DNA of 64,000 nucleotides, from NCBI RefSeq assembly GCF_964019925.1, contig NZ_OZ026470.1, forward strand, positions 434,001-498,000. The letters are read 5' to 3'. Positions within the stretch are counted from its first letter, which is position 1. Each line of letters opens with the position of its first letter. Under the pieces are notes generated by a model. The model worked only from the letters and a program-made list of their open reading frames with translations, was not told the DNA's origin and did no database searches. The position numbers were made by a program, and so were the translations under genes. This DNA comes from Spiroplasma endosymbiont of Cantharis nigra (lineage in GTDB: Bacteria; Bacillota_I; Bacilli_A; Mycoplasmatales; Mycoplasmataceae). Of this stretch, positions 42,702 through 53,384 are shown in pieces.

Positions 42702-44336
42702 TTATTCCTCAAATATTTTCTTTATGACTGTTTCAACGTCCATGTCTAAATCTTTTAATAATAATTCTTTTTCACCATGCTTTATATTAATTTTATCAAA
42801 TGAGAAGCTATATATATTAAGATTATTATATCTATTTTTAATATTTGCAAATAAATTATTTTTATTAATTACTTGTTCATAGACAAAAATTTTATTATCT
42901 TTATGTTTTTCAAGTAATTTAATATCTATTGGATTAATGTATCTTGCATTTATTAAGTTAATTTTCAAATTATTTGTTTCTATATAATTTTTAAATTCAC
43001 TTAGTATATTTCCATAGCTAATTAAAGTAATATTGTTATTTTTGTTAAAAATTAATTCTTGTCACTCACCAATTTTAAATTCTGAATTTGTTTTATCTTC
43101 AATAGCTTGCATATTTTCATATCTTAAAAAGAATTGTTTATCATTTGTTAAATATGACTGTTTAATCATAATTTTTAAGTCATTAATACTATATGGTTGG
43201 CAAATTATAGCTTGATTAAAGTTATTTATCATGAATAAATCATATATTCCATGATGACTAACTCCCCCACTGTAACTTAAACCTCCCCTATCTATTAAAA
43301 AGCTCATAGCAAAATTATTTCTAAAGACATCATGAATTAATTGATCAAAAATTCTTTGAAAAAACGTTGAATAAATTGAAATAAAAGTCTTTTTATTTGT
43401 ATTTGCTATTGCACAAGCTGCTAGTACACCAAATTCTTCATTTATACCAACATCAATTACATTATTTTTAAATTTAGTTTTTAAGTTAGTAAAATTTGAA
43501 GAATTTAGCATTGCAGGACAAACTAAATAATCATTTTTTGTAAAATACTTTTCTAATTCAATAGCTATTAACTTAGAATAGTTATTTACAATATTAGGTT
43601 CCAGAGAATGTTTTTCAAATAGATTTTCTTCTCCACTATAGCCTAGTGCTTTTTTAGTAAAACAATGAATTACAACATGTTTTTCTTCTTCATTGGCTTG
43701 ATCTAGCGCTTTAAAAACTTGATCAAAATTATTACCATCTTCACATTTAATATATTTTAAGCCTAAAGATTCAACATACATTTTCATATCTTTTATCTTT
43801 ATTGAATTTTCTCCAATCGCTTGATTGTTATCATTTAAGATTGTAATAGTTTTTTTATCTGCATTTTGTAAATTAAGCAAACCTGCTAATGTGTATGAAC
43901 CTAAAAAGGCAGCATCTCCTATGATAGAAATAATATTTTTTTTATTGCTTGCAATTGCATAACCAAATTGATATGCAATTGAAGTTGAACTATGTCCAGT
44001 ACTAATTCAATCATGCTTAGACTCTCCTATTTCTTGAAAGTTACTTAAGCCATTAAATTTTTTTAATGTTTTAAATTTTTTTAAACCATGAACTAAAAGT
44101 TTATAAATATGTGATTGGTGACCTGTATCAAATAAAACTATTGATTCATCTAAATTATAATAAACTAAAATAGATAATGTCAATTCTACAACTCCAAGAT
44201 TACTTCCAATATGACCCTTATTTATTTTTACAAAGTCATTTAAAAAAATTCTTATTTCTTGTGCTAATTGTATTAAACTTTGACTATCTTTCATTTTGTA
44301 TAAGGTTTTATAATTTTTTAAATCTACTAATTTCAT
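42702..44336 (-). CDS. dxs: 1-deoxy-D-xylulose-5-phosphate synthase
   Basis: A 544-aa thiamine-diphosphate enzyme condensing pyruvate and glyceraldehyde-3-phosphate, the first step of the MEP isoprenoid route. Motifs in order: KGHIGSNLGVVELT, DTGHQSH (70-76), GESKHDW-STGHSSTS, the ThDP site GDAAFLGS...NDNNQAIGEN, then the pyrimidine domain with DVGINEEFGV and C-terminal INARYINPID. The ThDP motif has GDA instead of GDG. The chain is shorter than the usual 620 residues. AGGTG precedes the ATG. It is divergent from the NagB-like gene, with a 14-bp palindrome between. Confidence 0.9.
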
Positions 44337-44402
44337 TTGTTTTCACCTATCTTATTTTACAATATTGAGTCTATAAAAAAACAAAATGTTTATGTTTTTT
44401 TT

Positions 44403-44435
44403 GTTATTTACTTTCCAAAGAGGAAAGTAAATAAC
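44403..44435. promoter_or_regulatory. Perfect 14-bp inverted repeat between divergent genes
   Basis: GTTATTTACTTTCC (44403-44416), loop AAAGA, GGAAAGTAAATAAC (44422-44435). It lies in the 143-bp space between dxs (-) and the NagB-like gene (+), without a T run after it, so an operator is more likely than a terminator. Confidence 0.6.
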
Positions 44436-44479
44436 AAGGATCTTATTTTAAAATTGGATTAGAAGAAAGGAATTGAAAT

Positions 44480-45196
44480 ATGAATGTTATAAAAACTAAA
44501 AATTATGATGAAATGAGTGATATGACTCTAGATTTATTTATAGATATTATTAATAAAAATAATAAAGAAAGAATTAATATTGCATTAACTGGAGGTAAAA
44601 CTCCGTTACTATTTTATAAAAAGTTAATTGCTAATTTAGCTAGAATTAAAGATATAAATAAAATACACTTCTACAATTTTGATGAAATTCCTTATAAAAA
44701 AGATCTTTCAAAGGGAATGACTATTGCAGATTTAGAAAAAATATTTTATTTACCAGCTAAAATAAATGAAAAAAATATTAAGAGAATGAATATCTTAAAT
44801 TGAAAAGAATATGTTAGTCAATTAGAAAAAGATGGAGGTTTGGATTTAGTTTTATTAGGTATTGGTACTGATGGTCACTTTTGTGGAAACCTATCAGGAG
44901 TTACAAAATTTGGTGACACAACAAGATTAATTAATAATAAGGATTTAGAAAAAAATCCTAGTGTACCTAAGTTAGATGCTAACTTGTTTCACAGTCATTA
45001 TGTTACTTTGGGACCTAGAGAAATAATGGCAAGCAAAAATATTATTATGATTGCTAATGGAGAAAACAAAGCAGACATAATTAATAAAATAATAAATGGT
45101 CCAATTATAGAAGAAGTTCCATCTTCTATATTAACATTACATCCAAATTTTAATTTAATTATTGATGAAGATGCAAATAAAATAGTAAAAGTATAA
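44480..45196 (+). CDS. NagB-like sugar-phosphate isomerase/deaminase
   Basis: A 238-aa protein of the NagB/RpiA/6-phosphogluconolactonase fold. IALTGGKTPLLFY stands for the phosphate loop (NagB: GLaTGsTP), FYNFDEI for the catalytic region, and LGIGTDGHFCGN for GIGxDGHIAFN. The length matches glucosamine-6-phosphate deaminase, although the replacement of IAFN by FCGN leaves 6-phosphogluconolactonase or another sugar phosphate possible. AGAAAGGAA precedes the ATG. A single gene with a terminator behind it. Confidence 0.8.
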
Positions 45197-45200
45197 AATA

Positions 45201-45225
45201 AAATCTGGTTTTTAACCAGATTTTT
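45201..45225. terminator. Bidirectional terminator between the NagB-like gene and xseB
   Basis: AAATCTGGTT / AACCAGATTT hairpin with flanking A and T runs. Confidence 0.88.
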
Positions 45226-45427
45226 AAAAATTTGTTACATCATTATTATCTAAAACTTTTTTAACTTCACCCTCAAGAAAAGTTAATTGTTCTTTAGCTT
45301 CTTTTATCATATCAGTCCCTTTTTTAAATAACTCAATAGAATTTTCCATTGAAGTATTCGAATCATTTAATTTATCTGATATATTTTTTATTTCATCTAA
45401 TAACTCATTAAAATTTTTTTTATTCAT
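45224..45427 (-). CDS. xseB: Exodeoxyribonuclease VII small subunit
   Basis: A 67-aa helical protein (MNKKNFNELLDEIKNISDKL; ENSIELFKKGTDMIKEAKEQL). It matches XseB, which wraps around the long helix of XseA. The ATG at 45427 is preferred over GTG 45436 because AAGGAAG is better spaced. It starts next to the xseA stop codon, as is common for this pair. Confidence 0.93.
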   Translation of the reverse strand: MNKKNFNELLDEIKNISDKLNDSNTSMENSIELFKKGTDMIKEAKEQLTFLEGEVKKVLDNNDVTNF

Positions 45428-45428
45428 A

Positions 45429-46697
45429 TTATTCACTTCCTTCTTCTAATTTAAACTTAACAGTACCATCTTTTAAGACTGCATTTATAATTTTATTTTT
45501 TGATACTTCCTTAATTGATCTAATAACTTTATTATCTTGTTTTAAAATTGAATAACCTTTTGATAAAGGTAAGTAAGGACTTTGTAATTCAATTTTTTCT
45601 TCATAAGTTTTTAGTTCTATAATATTTTTTTCTAATTTATTAATTAAACTTCTTTTTCAAGTTGAAATATTATTTTCAAAAGTTGTATTTATAAATTTTA
45701 ATTTGTTAATAATAATTGAATTAAAATTTATAGAAGTATTTTTAAAATTATTAATCATTTGATTAAATTTATTTTTAATACTTAAATTTAATTTTGAAGA
45801 TAAATTATTAACCTCTATAATTACTTTTTCAATTTTAGTTTTTAATATTTTACCAAATTCATTTGTTTTTGTAGATAAAGCTTGTAATACACTATCCTTA
45901 TCAGGAGTTGCTTTTTCTCCAGCTGCAGTTGGTGTTGAAGCTCTAAAGTCAGAAACATAATCTGTTAAAGTTATATCAGGTTCATGTCCAACACCACTAA
46001 TTATTGGTATTTGACTTTCTCTAATTGCTTCAAGAACTTCCATTTCATTAAAAGATCAAAGGTCTTCATAACTTCCTCCACCTCTTCCAACTATTAAAGT
46101 ATCAATTTTTATTTCAAATTTATTTGCTTGTCTTATTTTTTTAGCAATATCTTTTGCTGCTCCATCACCTTGAACTAAAGATGGAAATAAAAATATATTT
46201 ACTGGTGGATATCTTCTTTTAATAGTAGTAATTAAATCTTTAACTGCATCACCTGTTGCAGCAGTTATTATACCAATATTCTTTGGGAATTTAATAATTG
46301 GCTTTTTAAATTCATCAAGAAATCAACCCTGCTCTTTTAGTTCTTTATATCTTTTGTCGTATTGAAGAGCAAGTTCTCCAATTCCATCTACTCGAACATC
46401 ATAAACAACAAAAGTTATTTTTCCTGTTGGTTTATAATATGATAAAGAACCTCTTGCAATAATTTCAGTTCCCTCTCTAATATTTAAATTTGTAAAGATA
46501 CTTGCATTAGTCTTTCAAATTGCACAATCAATTTTTGATTGACTATCTTTAAGCGAAAAATAAATATGCCCAGTCTTATTAAGAGTTAAATTAGCAACTT
46601 CACCTTTTACATTTACATTTTTAAAAGTATTTGAATCTTCAAGATATTCCTTTAACATATCTGTGAAGTCAGTAATTTTAAATATCATTTCTGTCAT
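45429..46697 (-). CDS. xseA: Exodeoxyribonuclease VII large subunit
   Basis: A 422-aa nuclease subunit degrading single-stranded DNA from both ends. The N-terminal OB fold is [24 protein letters not shown]. The catalytic core has [46 protein letters not shown] and ASTPTAA. A long coiled-coil (about 270-370) is followed by the C-terminal beta segment. The length is typical. AGAGGTG precedes the ATG. Confidence 0.96.
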
Positions 46698-46735
46698 TTT
46701 AGCACCTCTTAAATATTATATGCTTCTTTATTTTT

Positions 46736-48217
46736 TTAATTCATTTCTTCAAGACATTTTTTTGTTTTTAAATATAAAATTTCATAATTTACTAAATCTT
46801 GTTTTAATATTTTTTTATTTTTTAAATAAAAAACTAAATCCTCATATTTATTGTCAATAAAATTTGATAAGTCTCATATATTTTTTTTATTAACCGATTC
46901 TTTAAAACTTAGATATTTATCTTGATCATAATTATCAGTTAATAATTCTATCTCATCTTTACTTTCCTCATATAATTTTATAAAATTTTTAAATCTAAGT
47001 ATTTTTTCATTTGAAATAGTTTGCTCTACTTTCTTATTAATTTCTTCTTTGTTTTCTATTTGATTTAAGATATCATCTTGTGGTTCAAAAATATTATCAT
47101 TTGATAAATCTGTTAAATTTTCATGATCATTAAAAGTAACTGTTTTTTCTAAGTCTTGTTCTTCTTCTGACTCTAAAGAAGTATTTACTTTGTCTAACTC
47201 CAACTTTTCTTCTTTTTTATCATTATTTTCTAAAATTTTATTTCAATATCAATTTAAAGTATCTGATGTTTTAGAATTATCTGTTGTTAATTCTATTTCT
47301 GGTTTTCTTTTTTGATTTTTAGATAAATATTTTATAAGCTCATTAAAATTTTTAAAGTTTCTTAAAGATAATGGTTTTAATAAACTAAAGAAATTATTTT
47401 TATCCACTGTGAAAATAGGTCCATCATCTTTAATAAATTTTGCAAAAAACTTTAAATCATTTACTAAAGTGGTTTTATAGTTTTCTTTTACTTCAACATT
47501 GTTAAAAAAAACATAAATTGTATCTTCTGTTATTACTTCAGATAACTTTTCCATTTTATTTTCATATCTTAATTCATCATAATTAAACGGTGTATAAAGA
47601 AATTTATCTAAACTATTTACAATATTTTTTGCTAAAAATTGATTTCACTCATTCTTATAACTTATTTTAGTTCCACTAAAAATTTTATTAGAAACAACAT
47701 TAAATAATTCTTTGTCATAAACTTTTAGTAATTTGATTAATTGATCTTGATAATGAGAAATTTTTCTATCAAACTTTGCATACTTTAGGAAGTGCTGATT
47801 ATTATATCAGTCCAAATTTCTAATTGTTACATTTACATTTAAATCATCTGTAAGTTTGTGAATTAAATTTTGAATTTCTAAATCTTTTTTTGATACTTTA
47901 GATGCAGTTATGAAAACAACATTTTCAAAATGTTGTTTTGAAAATTTTCTCTTTGATTTTTTTAAATAATCTTTTATTAATAAATAATCTTTTGAATTAA
48001 AAATTTTAGATTCAAAACTTTGTAAATAAGAATAAGTTGAAAGTTCACAAAAAGCTTTTGTTAAAAAATTTTCTTTAACTTCATCATAAGAACTTATTTT
48101 TTGTTTAAAAATATAATTTTTAAACTCCTTATAAATTAAAAGTTTGATTTCTTTTGCCATCAAAAATAGATGATCATTTAAATCATTTTTAAAATTTGTG
48201 AAATTTGTAATACTCAT
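46736..48217 (-). CDS. Hypothetical 493-aa cytosolic protein
   Basis: Continuous only with TGA as Trp. No TM or signal. The N-terminal 130 residues are helical with a strand-like VVFITASKVSK. The middle has many Phe/Asn/Lys, and a Glu/Asp-rich disordered stretch (about 345-405) precedes a helical C-terminus ending KTKKCLEEMN. It sits between nusB and xseA in a continuous minus-strand series. I recognise no family; position suggests a link to transcription or DNA metabolism, but nothing in the chain proves it. Confidence 0.72.
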
Positions 48218-48229
48218 ATCTTTACCCTC

Positions 48230-48631
48230 TTATTTTATATTATCTAAAAGACCATTTACAAATGCTGTTTCAAAGCTCGGTAAATACTGTCTTGTTAATT
48301 CGATACTTTCATTTATTATTATTGCCTTTGGAGTTATTTCTTTTTTTATTTCATAAACTGCATTAACTAAAATTGCTTGAATAATTTTAGGCAATCTAGT
48401 TCAGTTTCATAATTCAGGCAATAATGATGAAATTATTTTTTTGTATTCAAGTGTGTTTTCTAATATATCAAAGATATAATTATTTAATTCTTCATCCAAA
48501 CTATCTAATTGAAAACCGTCTAAAACTTCTTGTTTTATTTTATTTATATCTTCTTCTAATAAAAAAAGTCTATATAAAATTTGAATTGTATTTTTTCTTC
48601 TTTTTTTTAATATGGTAATTGTTTTTTCCAT
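48230..48631 (-). CDS. nusB: Transcription antitermination factor NusB
   Basis: A 133-aa all-helical RNA-binding protein that acts with NusE (S10) at boxA in rRNA antitermination. N-terminal TILKKRRKNTIQILYRLFLLEED. C-terminal IIQAILVNAVYEI, TPKAIIINESIELTRQY and FVNGLLDNI are typical NusB blocks. The TGA Trp codons at mid-length split it in the standard code. Confidence 0.93.
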
Positions 48632-48654
48632 TTTCTTTTTTTATCTTTCTTTTT

Positions 48655-49674
48655 TTATTCTTTTAAAACAAAAGTTTTATTGTTTAATCCTAATCAATTA
48701 TCAGATTCTTTTGTAGTGTTTCATTCTTTACCAGATTTAAATTTATTTATGAGTTCTATAAAGCCATTTAATAAATTAGGATTTTTAGGTTCTTTTTTAT
48801 TTTCACTAGTTTCTTTAATTGCTATTAAATCTTTATATAATTTTTCTTCAGGTGATAGAACTTTTCATTCCTTATTTTCTTTGCTAGGATAATGTGGATT
48901 CTCAACATTAATTCATTCTAAACTATTTGATAGATCAAATTTATTTTCAGAAGCTTCTTTAATTGCTTTTAAAATACCTTTTATAAATTTTATTGTAATA
49001 TTTTTATTTTCCTTAAAAAAAGTCAATTCAAGTTCAGGTTTATTTTTATCAATTAAATTAGACAAATCATTAAAAAAGTATTTTTCAATTTTAATTATAT
49101 TTTCAATATCTCCAAAAATACCATTTGAATCCTCAGCTTTATAAACTCCATCAGTCATTTCTGGAATATTTGTAAATTTTAATTCTAAGTATTTTTTATT
49201 AAATTCTGTTTCGGTTCCATCAGACTTTATTTCCCTATATGTAAAATAAACAGGAATTGTCTTATGTTTATTATTATCATTAAAATTTTTCTCTAAATAA
49301 GTAATAAGATCTTCTGATTCATTCTCTTCACCTATTGGAAATCCTGTATTACTTTTATAAAACTTAAATTCAATGTTATCTTCTTCAATGTTATTATCAC
49401 CAATACCAAATTTTTCATTGAATTCTTTTTGATTAGTAAAGTTATTTGCAATTATTTGTTTTATTTCAGTATTAATATTTTCTTTAGTAGTATCTTCTGC
49501 TTCAGTAGTATCTTTATTAAAAACAATTGTATTATGAGTTTTTGTTCCTCAAAATTTTTCAATATCTTTGAAACTTTTAAAAGTATTATCACTTGTTATT
49601 TTACAACTAACTATTTGAGTTGCTGGAGTAACAATTATTGATAAGCCAGTTAAAATTGTAAGTAATTTTTTCAT
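48655..49674 (-). CDS. Hypothetical lipoprotein
   Basis: A 339-aa predicted lipoprotein with signal MKKLLTILTGLSIIVTPATQ and lipobox QIVSC (Cys24). The mature part is acidic and Asn/Lys-rich, with the repeated word ENK and EWxx-type ends (KEWKVLSPEEK, KEWNTTKES). These recall the short motif repeats of Mollicute surface lipoproteins. No enzymatic motif. It shares a divergent promoter space with the 49740 gene. Confidence 0.8.
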
Positions 49675-49739
49675 TTTTTTCACCTTAATTCCCTATTATT
49701 TTACATTAATATATTATTAAATAAAGAAGAAATTTAGTG

Positions 49740-50164
49740 ATGAGTGATGATTTTTTAGACTATAATGTCAAAATGAATACTTTATTTCATTTATTAGGCA
49801 ATAATCAACAATTAGAATTAACAAATAGACAAATTAATGAATTATATATAAAAGTATTAACAAATTTTAAAGAAATTTATGTAGATTTAAAGATAGTTAT
49901 CTTATTTGATAAAGAATGCTTAAAAGATATAATTTTAACCTTAATAGATTATTTAATGATTGTCACATTGATCTAGATGAAATGCAACAATATAGTAAAA
50001 ATCAATATATTAGAGTGGAATTTTTAACGCTATTTTCAATGTTAATGCCACTAGAAAATGGTTATTTACAAGCAAATTTTTATAATCAAATTAAAGAAAT
50101 TAATCAAAATATTGTAGTTCTTGATAAAACCTTATGACTAAGATTAAATTTATTTCATAAATAA
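49740..50164 (+). pseudogene. Probable frameshifted hypothetical gene (two overlapping frames)
   Basis: Frame 1 runs from ATG 49740 to 49976 (MSDDFLDYNVKMNTLFHLLG...). Frame 2 is open from 49913 (ATG 49916) to TAA 50164 (...RLFNDCHIDLDEMQQYSKNQ...) with one TGA Trp. Joined between 49913 and 49976 they would give one cytosolic protein of about 140 aa. Frame 2 has no good ribosome site, which argues for a broken single gene rather than two overlapping genes. No family recognised. Confidence 0.45.
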
Positions 50165-50166
50165 TA

Positions 50167-50190
50167 AAAAACTGCTTTAAAAGCAGTTTT
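50167..50190. terminator. Bidirectional terminator before nfo
   Basis: AAAACTGCTTT / AAAGCAGTTTT hairpin flanked by A and T runs, directly before the nfo stop codon. Confidence 0.85.
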
Positions 50191-51096
50191 TTACTTCATT
50201 TCCTTATCTTTAAATGGATTTGTAAATTTATTATTTTTAATCATTTCAATTTCAACCTTATATGGACTGATTTTTCCATCAATTCAAGGTGTTTCTAAAA
50301 CAATCGGTATTTCTTTAAATAATGGATTATGAACAATATTTGCAAGTGAATTAAAACCAATATAACCATATCCAATATTTTCATGACGATCTTTATGATT
50401 TGAAATAGGATTTTTACTATCGTTTAAATGAATGGCCATTAGCTTATCTAAACCAACTTTTTCATCGAATTCTTTAACAACTTCATCAAAGTTATTTTTA
50501 ACATCATAACCTGCATCATGCATATGACATGTATCAAAGCATACTCCAACTTTATCTTTTTGTTCGACTAAATCAAGTACTGTTTTAATTTCTTCAAATG
50601 TAATGCAAACTTCTGTCCCTTTTCCTGACATAGTTTCTAAAGCAACTTTTACTGGAGTATTTGGTAGAGCTTTATATACCATATTTAGCCCTTTTGCAAC
50701 ATTAGCTAATGCAAGTTCTCTTGGAGCTCCAACAGCTGCACCTGGATGCAATACAACAGTATGTACACCAATTTCTTCTAATCTCATTAATTCTTCTTTT
50801 AACAATCTAACTCCCAATTCAAAAGTTTCAGGTTTTACTGTATTTGCTAAATTTATTGTATATGGTCCATGACAAATAACCTTATTGATATCGATGTTAT
50901 TATCAATTAGCATTTTTTTAAATTCAACAATATTAAGTTTACTTGTTTCAGTTCTTCTAGTATTTTGTGGAGCTCCTGTAAAAAACATTAAAGTATTTGC
51001 TCCATTTTCAATTGATTCTTTTGCACTACCAATTAAATAGTTATTGGGTGCATTCATTCCAACATGACTTCCTAAATAAAATTTTTCTTTTTCCAT
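50191..51096 (-). CDS. nfo: Deoxyribonuclease IV (AP endonuclease)
   Basis: A 301-aa base-excision-repair enzyme cutting DNA at abasic sites with three zinc ions. MEKEKFYLGSHVGMNAP, FTGAPQNTRR, CHGPYTINLA, VVLHPGAAVG, ALETMSGKG, VGVCFDTCHMHDAGYD, AIHLNDSKNP, RHENIGYG and IVLETPW are all the family's metal-ligand blocks. Full length with intact residues. Confidence 0.97.
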
Positions 51097-51189
51097 AGTT
51101 TATATTGCTCGTTTCTTTCATAATTATTTTAACATAATTAAATTAAAGTAAATATCTCACATAATAGTTTAGTCTTTTATTACTTTAAA

Positions 51190-51229
51190 AAAAATATCAG
51201 CTTTTAAAATTTAAAAAACTGATATTTTT
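51190..51229 (-). terminator. Terminator after ribF
   Basis: AAAAATATCAG (51190-51200) / CTGATATTTTT (51219-51229), 5 bp past the ribF stop on the minus strand. Confidence 0.75.
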
Positions 51230-51233
51230 AATG

Positions 51234-52130
51234 CTATTTTATATATTTTTTGAATTTAAGTGTATTTTCAACATCTTTTTTTAGTAAATCTTTTAATTCT
51301 TCAAAACCACTTACTTTAATATTTTCTCTTAATTTTTCAAGTAAAGTAACTTCAACTTTTCAGCCATAAATTTCTTTATCAAAATCTATTAGAAATATTT
51401 CAAAAACATCTTGATTCATTTCATTTTTTCAATAACATCCAGAACCTAAAAAGTGTTTTTCCAAACTTTCAACGTAAACATCACAAGCGTATACTCCATA
51501 ACTTAAAGCTATAAATTCTTCTGTTATTAAATTTATTGTAGGAAAACCAATTGTTCTTCCCCTCTTTTTACCTTCGCTTACTCTTCCAGTAAATTGATAA
51601 TTTAGATTATTTATTTTTTCAAATTCTTTAAACTTACTTTCCTTTAATAGGTTTAAATTAATTTCAAGATCTTTTGTTTCTTTAGAATCAATTATTATTG
51701 CATCCTTTTCTCAACATTTTTCAATGAAATTTGTAGAAAATTTATTTGCTTCTGGTAGATTAAAGTTTTTAGCTACTATCATTTTTTTTATATTTAAAAA
51801 TCCATTAATATTTTTATAAAGATCAATATCATTCATAGAATTAATCATTGGATTTAATTGATAAAAAACTACATAATCAATTTTATTTTCTTCAGCCTTT
51901 TTAATTATATTTTTAGAATTTCAAAGACCATAATTCATTTCTCGAGTGCTTAAAACAAAAAGAGTTGTCTTTATTTTTTCTTTTAATGCTATTTTTTTTA
52001 GTAATTCTATTTGTTGATCTTCTTTTTTACTTCAATTTTCAAAGTCTGCTAATAATCCAACTGATTTATCAAGGTGTAACATAATCATTGTCATATTATT
52101 ATAAAAAAATGTAATAGTATTAGATTTCAT
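51234..52130 (-). CDS. ribF: Bifunctional riboflavin kinase / FAD synthetase
   Basis: A 298-aa enzyme making FMN and FAD. The C-terminal kinase domain has FTGRVSEGKKRGRTIGFPT, where the family has G-V-G-rGR-iGFPTAN, and then GVYACDVYVE. The N-terminal nucleotidyltransferase-like domain is divergent: a strand-rich start (HLDKSVGLLADFEN), YQLNPMINSM, and no clear HxGH. FAD synthetase activity is therefore less certain than the kinase. GGTGA precedes the ATG. The start overlaps the preceding small gene by 11 bp. Confidence 0.88.
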
Positions 52131-52392
52131 TTTTATCACCACTTCTTAATAATTTATAGTTATTTTCTGCTTGTTCAAAATCAAAATTTGTTAAAATTCT
52201 TTTTTTAAACTTAAATGCCTGTTTCATACTTGTAAATGTAAAAATAGTAAAGCATTTTGTACATTTAAAATAACTATCTCTCTTGTCTTCAGCAATATTA
52301 TCATGAAGACAATCGCTTATTCCTTGATTAAAATATACATAATCAAGATCAAATTCCAATTCCTCATTTAAGTCAAATATTTTTTTATTCAT
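52120..52392 (-). CDS. Small hypothetical protein with CxxC
   Basis: A 90-aa acidic protein with no TM. Cys/His residues (DCLHDN, then FKCTKCFTIF) could form a zinc knuckle. It overlaps the ribF start by 11 bp, so translation is coupled. No family recognised. Confidence 0.68.
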   Translation of the reverse strand: MNKKIFDLNEELEFDLDYVYFNQGISDCLHDNIAEDKRDSYFKCTKCFTIFTFTSMKQAFKFKKRILTNFDFEQAENNYKLLRSGDKNEI

Positions 52393-52615
52393 AAGTTATC
52401 ACCAAAGTATATTTTAACATATATGGATTTATTTTAAAATTACTTTTTCTTAATTTATTATACAAAAATAAACTTTTAATTTACTTTATACAATAAATTA
52501 TTTTTAGATTTATGTGAAATATTAAAAATTATTTTACAATTACTTTTAAAATAATGAATAAAAAAAATAAGATATATAATACTTTTGAGTAAAGAGAAAT
52601 AAGAACAAAGAGAAT

Positions 52616-53377
52616 ATGAATGAACTACTATATAAAAAAATTGAAAAAATAAGTAAAAATTATATTAATGATACATTTAAAATTATTAGTCAACAAATTT
52701 TAAAAGATTTCTGAAATAATAATTTTAGAAAACAAAAGCAATTAGCAAAAATGTGTAATGTAAGTGAAGCTACAATTACAAATTTTTCAAAATCAATTTC
52801 ACTTTCTGGTTATCGTGAGCTAATTATAATTTTAAAGATGGAATATAAAAATAATTTTATTGATATTAAAACTAATAAAGTAAATAAGATTTCAGAAATA
52901 TTTACTAATTTTACAAGTTTTACAAAAGATACTGATTTTAAAATAAATTTATTTAAAAAAATTATTTTGGAAAATAATAAAGAAATTATTATAATGTCTT
53001 CTTACGAAACATTTTTCTCATCAATTTTTTTATCTGATTTATTAAATCAAAAAAATTATAAAGCTACTGTTTTTGATTTATCAAAAAGTGTAAATAATTT
53101 AAATCAATCACATTATTTTGAATATTCTTATATTTTTATTTTTACTGGTGATGAAGCCCATAGTCTTTATAACGCCTATGACTTTTTAAAAAATAAAATA
53201 GATAAAAATAATATTTTTATCTTATATACATATTTGTGAGAAAAAAACTTTGATCTTATTGATAACAAATTATTTTTAGATCAAAATTATTATGAAACAA
53301 ATATTACAGGATTAAATTTTTTTCTTATTAATTTTTTTAAATATTTTTCTACTTTAATTGATTATAAAGTTGATTAA
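52616..53377 (+). CDS. RpiR-type transcriptional regulator
   Basis: A 253-aa protein with an N-terminal helix-turn-helix like HTH_6 (KQLAKMCNVSEATITNFSKSISLSGYREL). The degenerate SIS-like C-terminal domain includes NNKEIIIMSSYE and YIFIFTGDEAHSLYN, the usual sugar-phosphate-binding region. It is similar in layout to the regulator at 60509. AGAGAAT precedes the ATG at 52616, and a -10 TATAAT is at 52575-52580. No sugar operon is directly adjacent; its target is unknown. Confidence 0.85.
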
Positions 53378-53384
53378 TAATTTA

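Noticed and set aside
50603-50872. Antisense frame of 89 aa opposite nfo
   Set aside because: Shadow of a highly conserved enzyme; no start signals.
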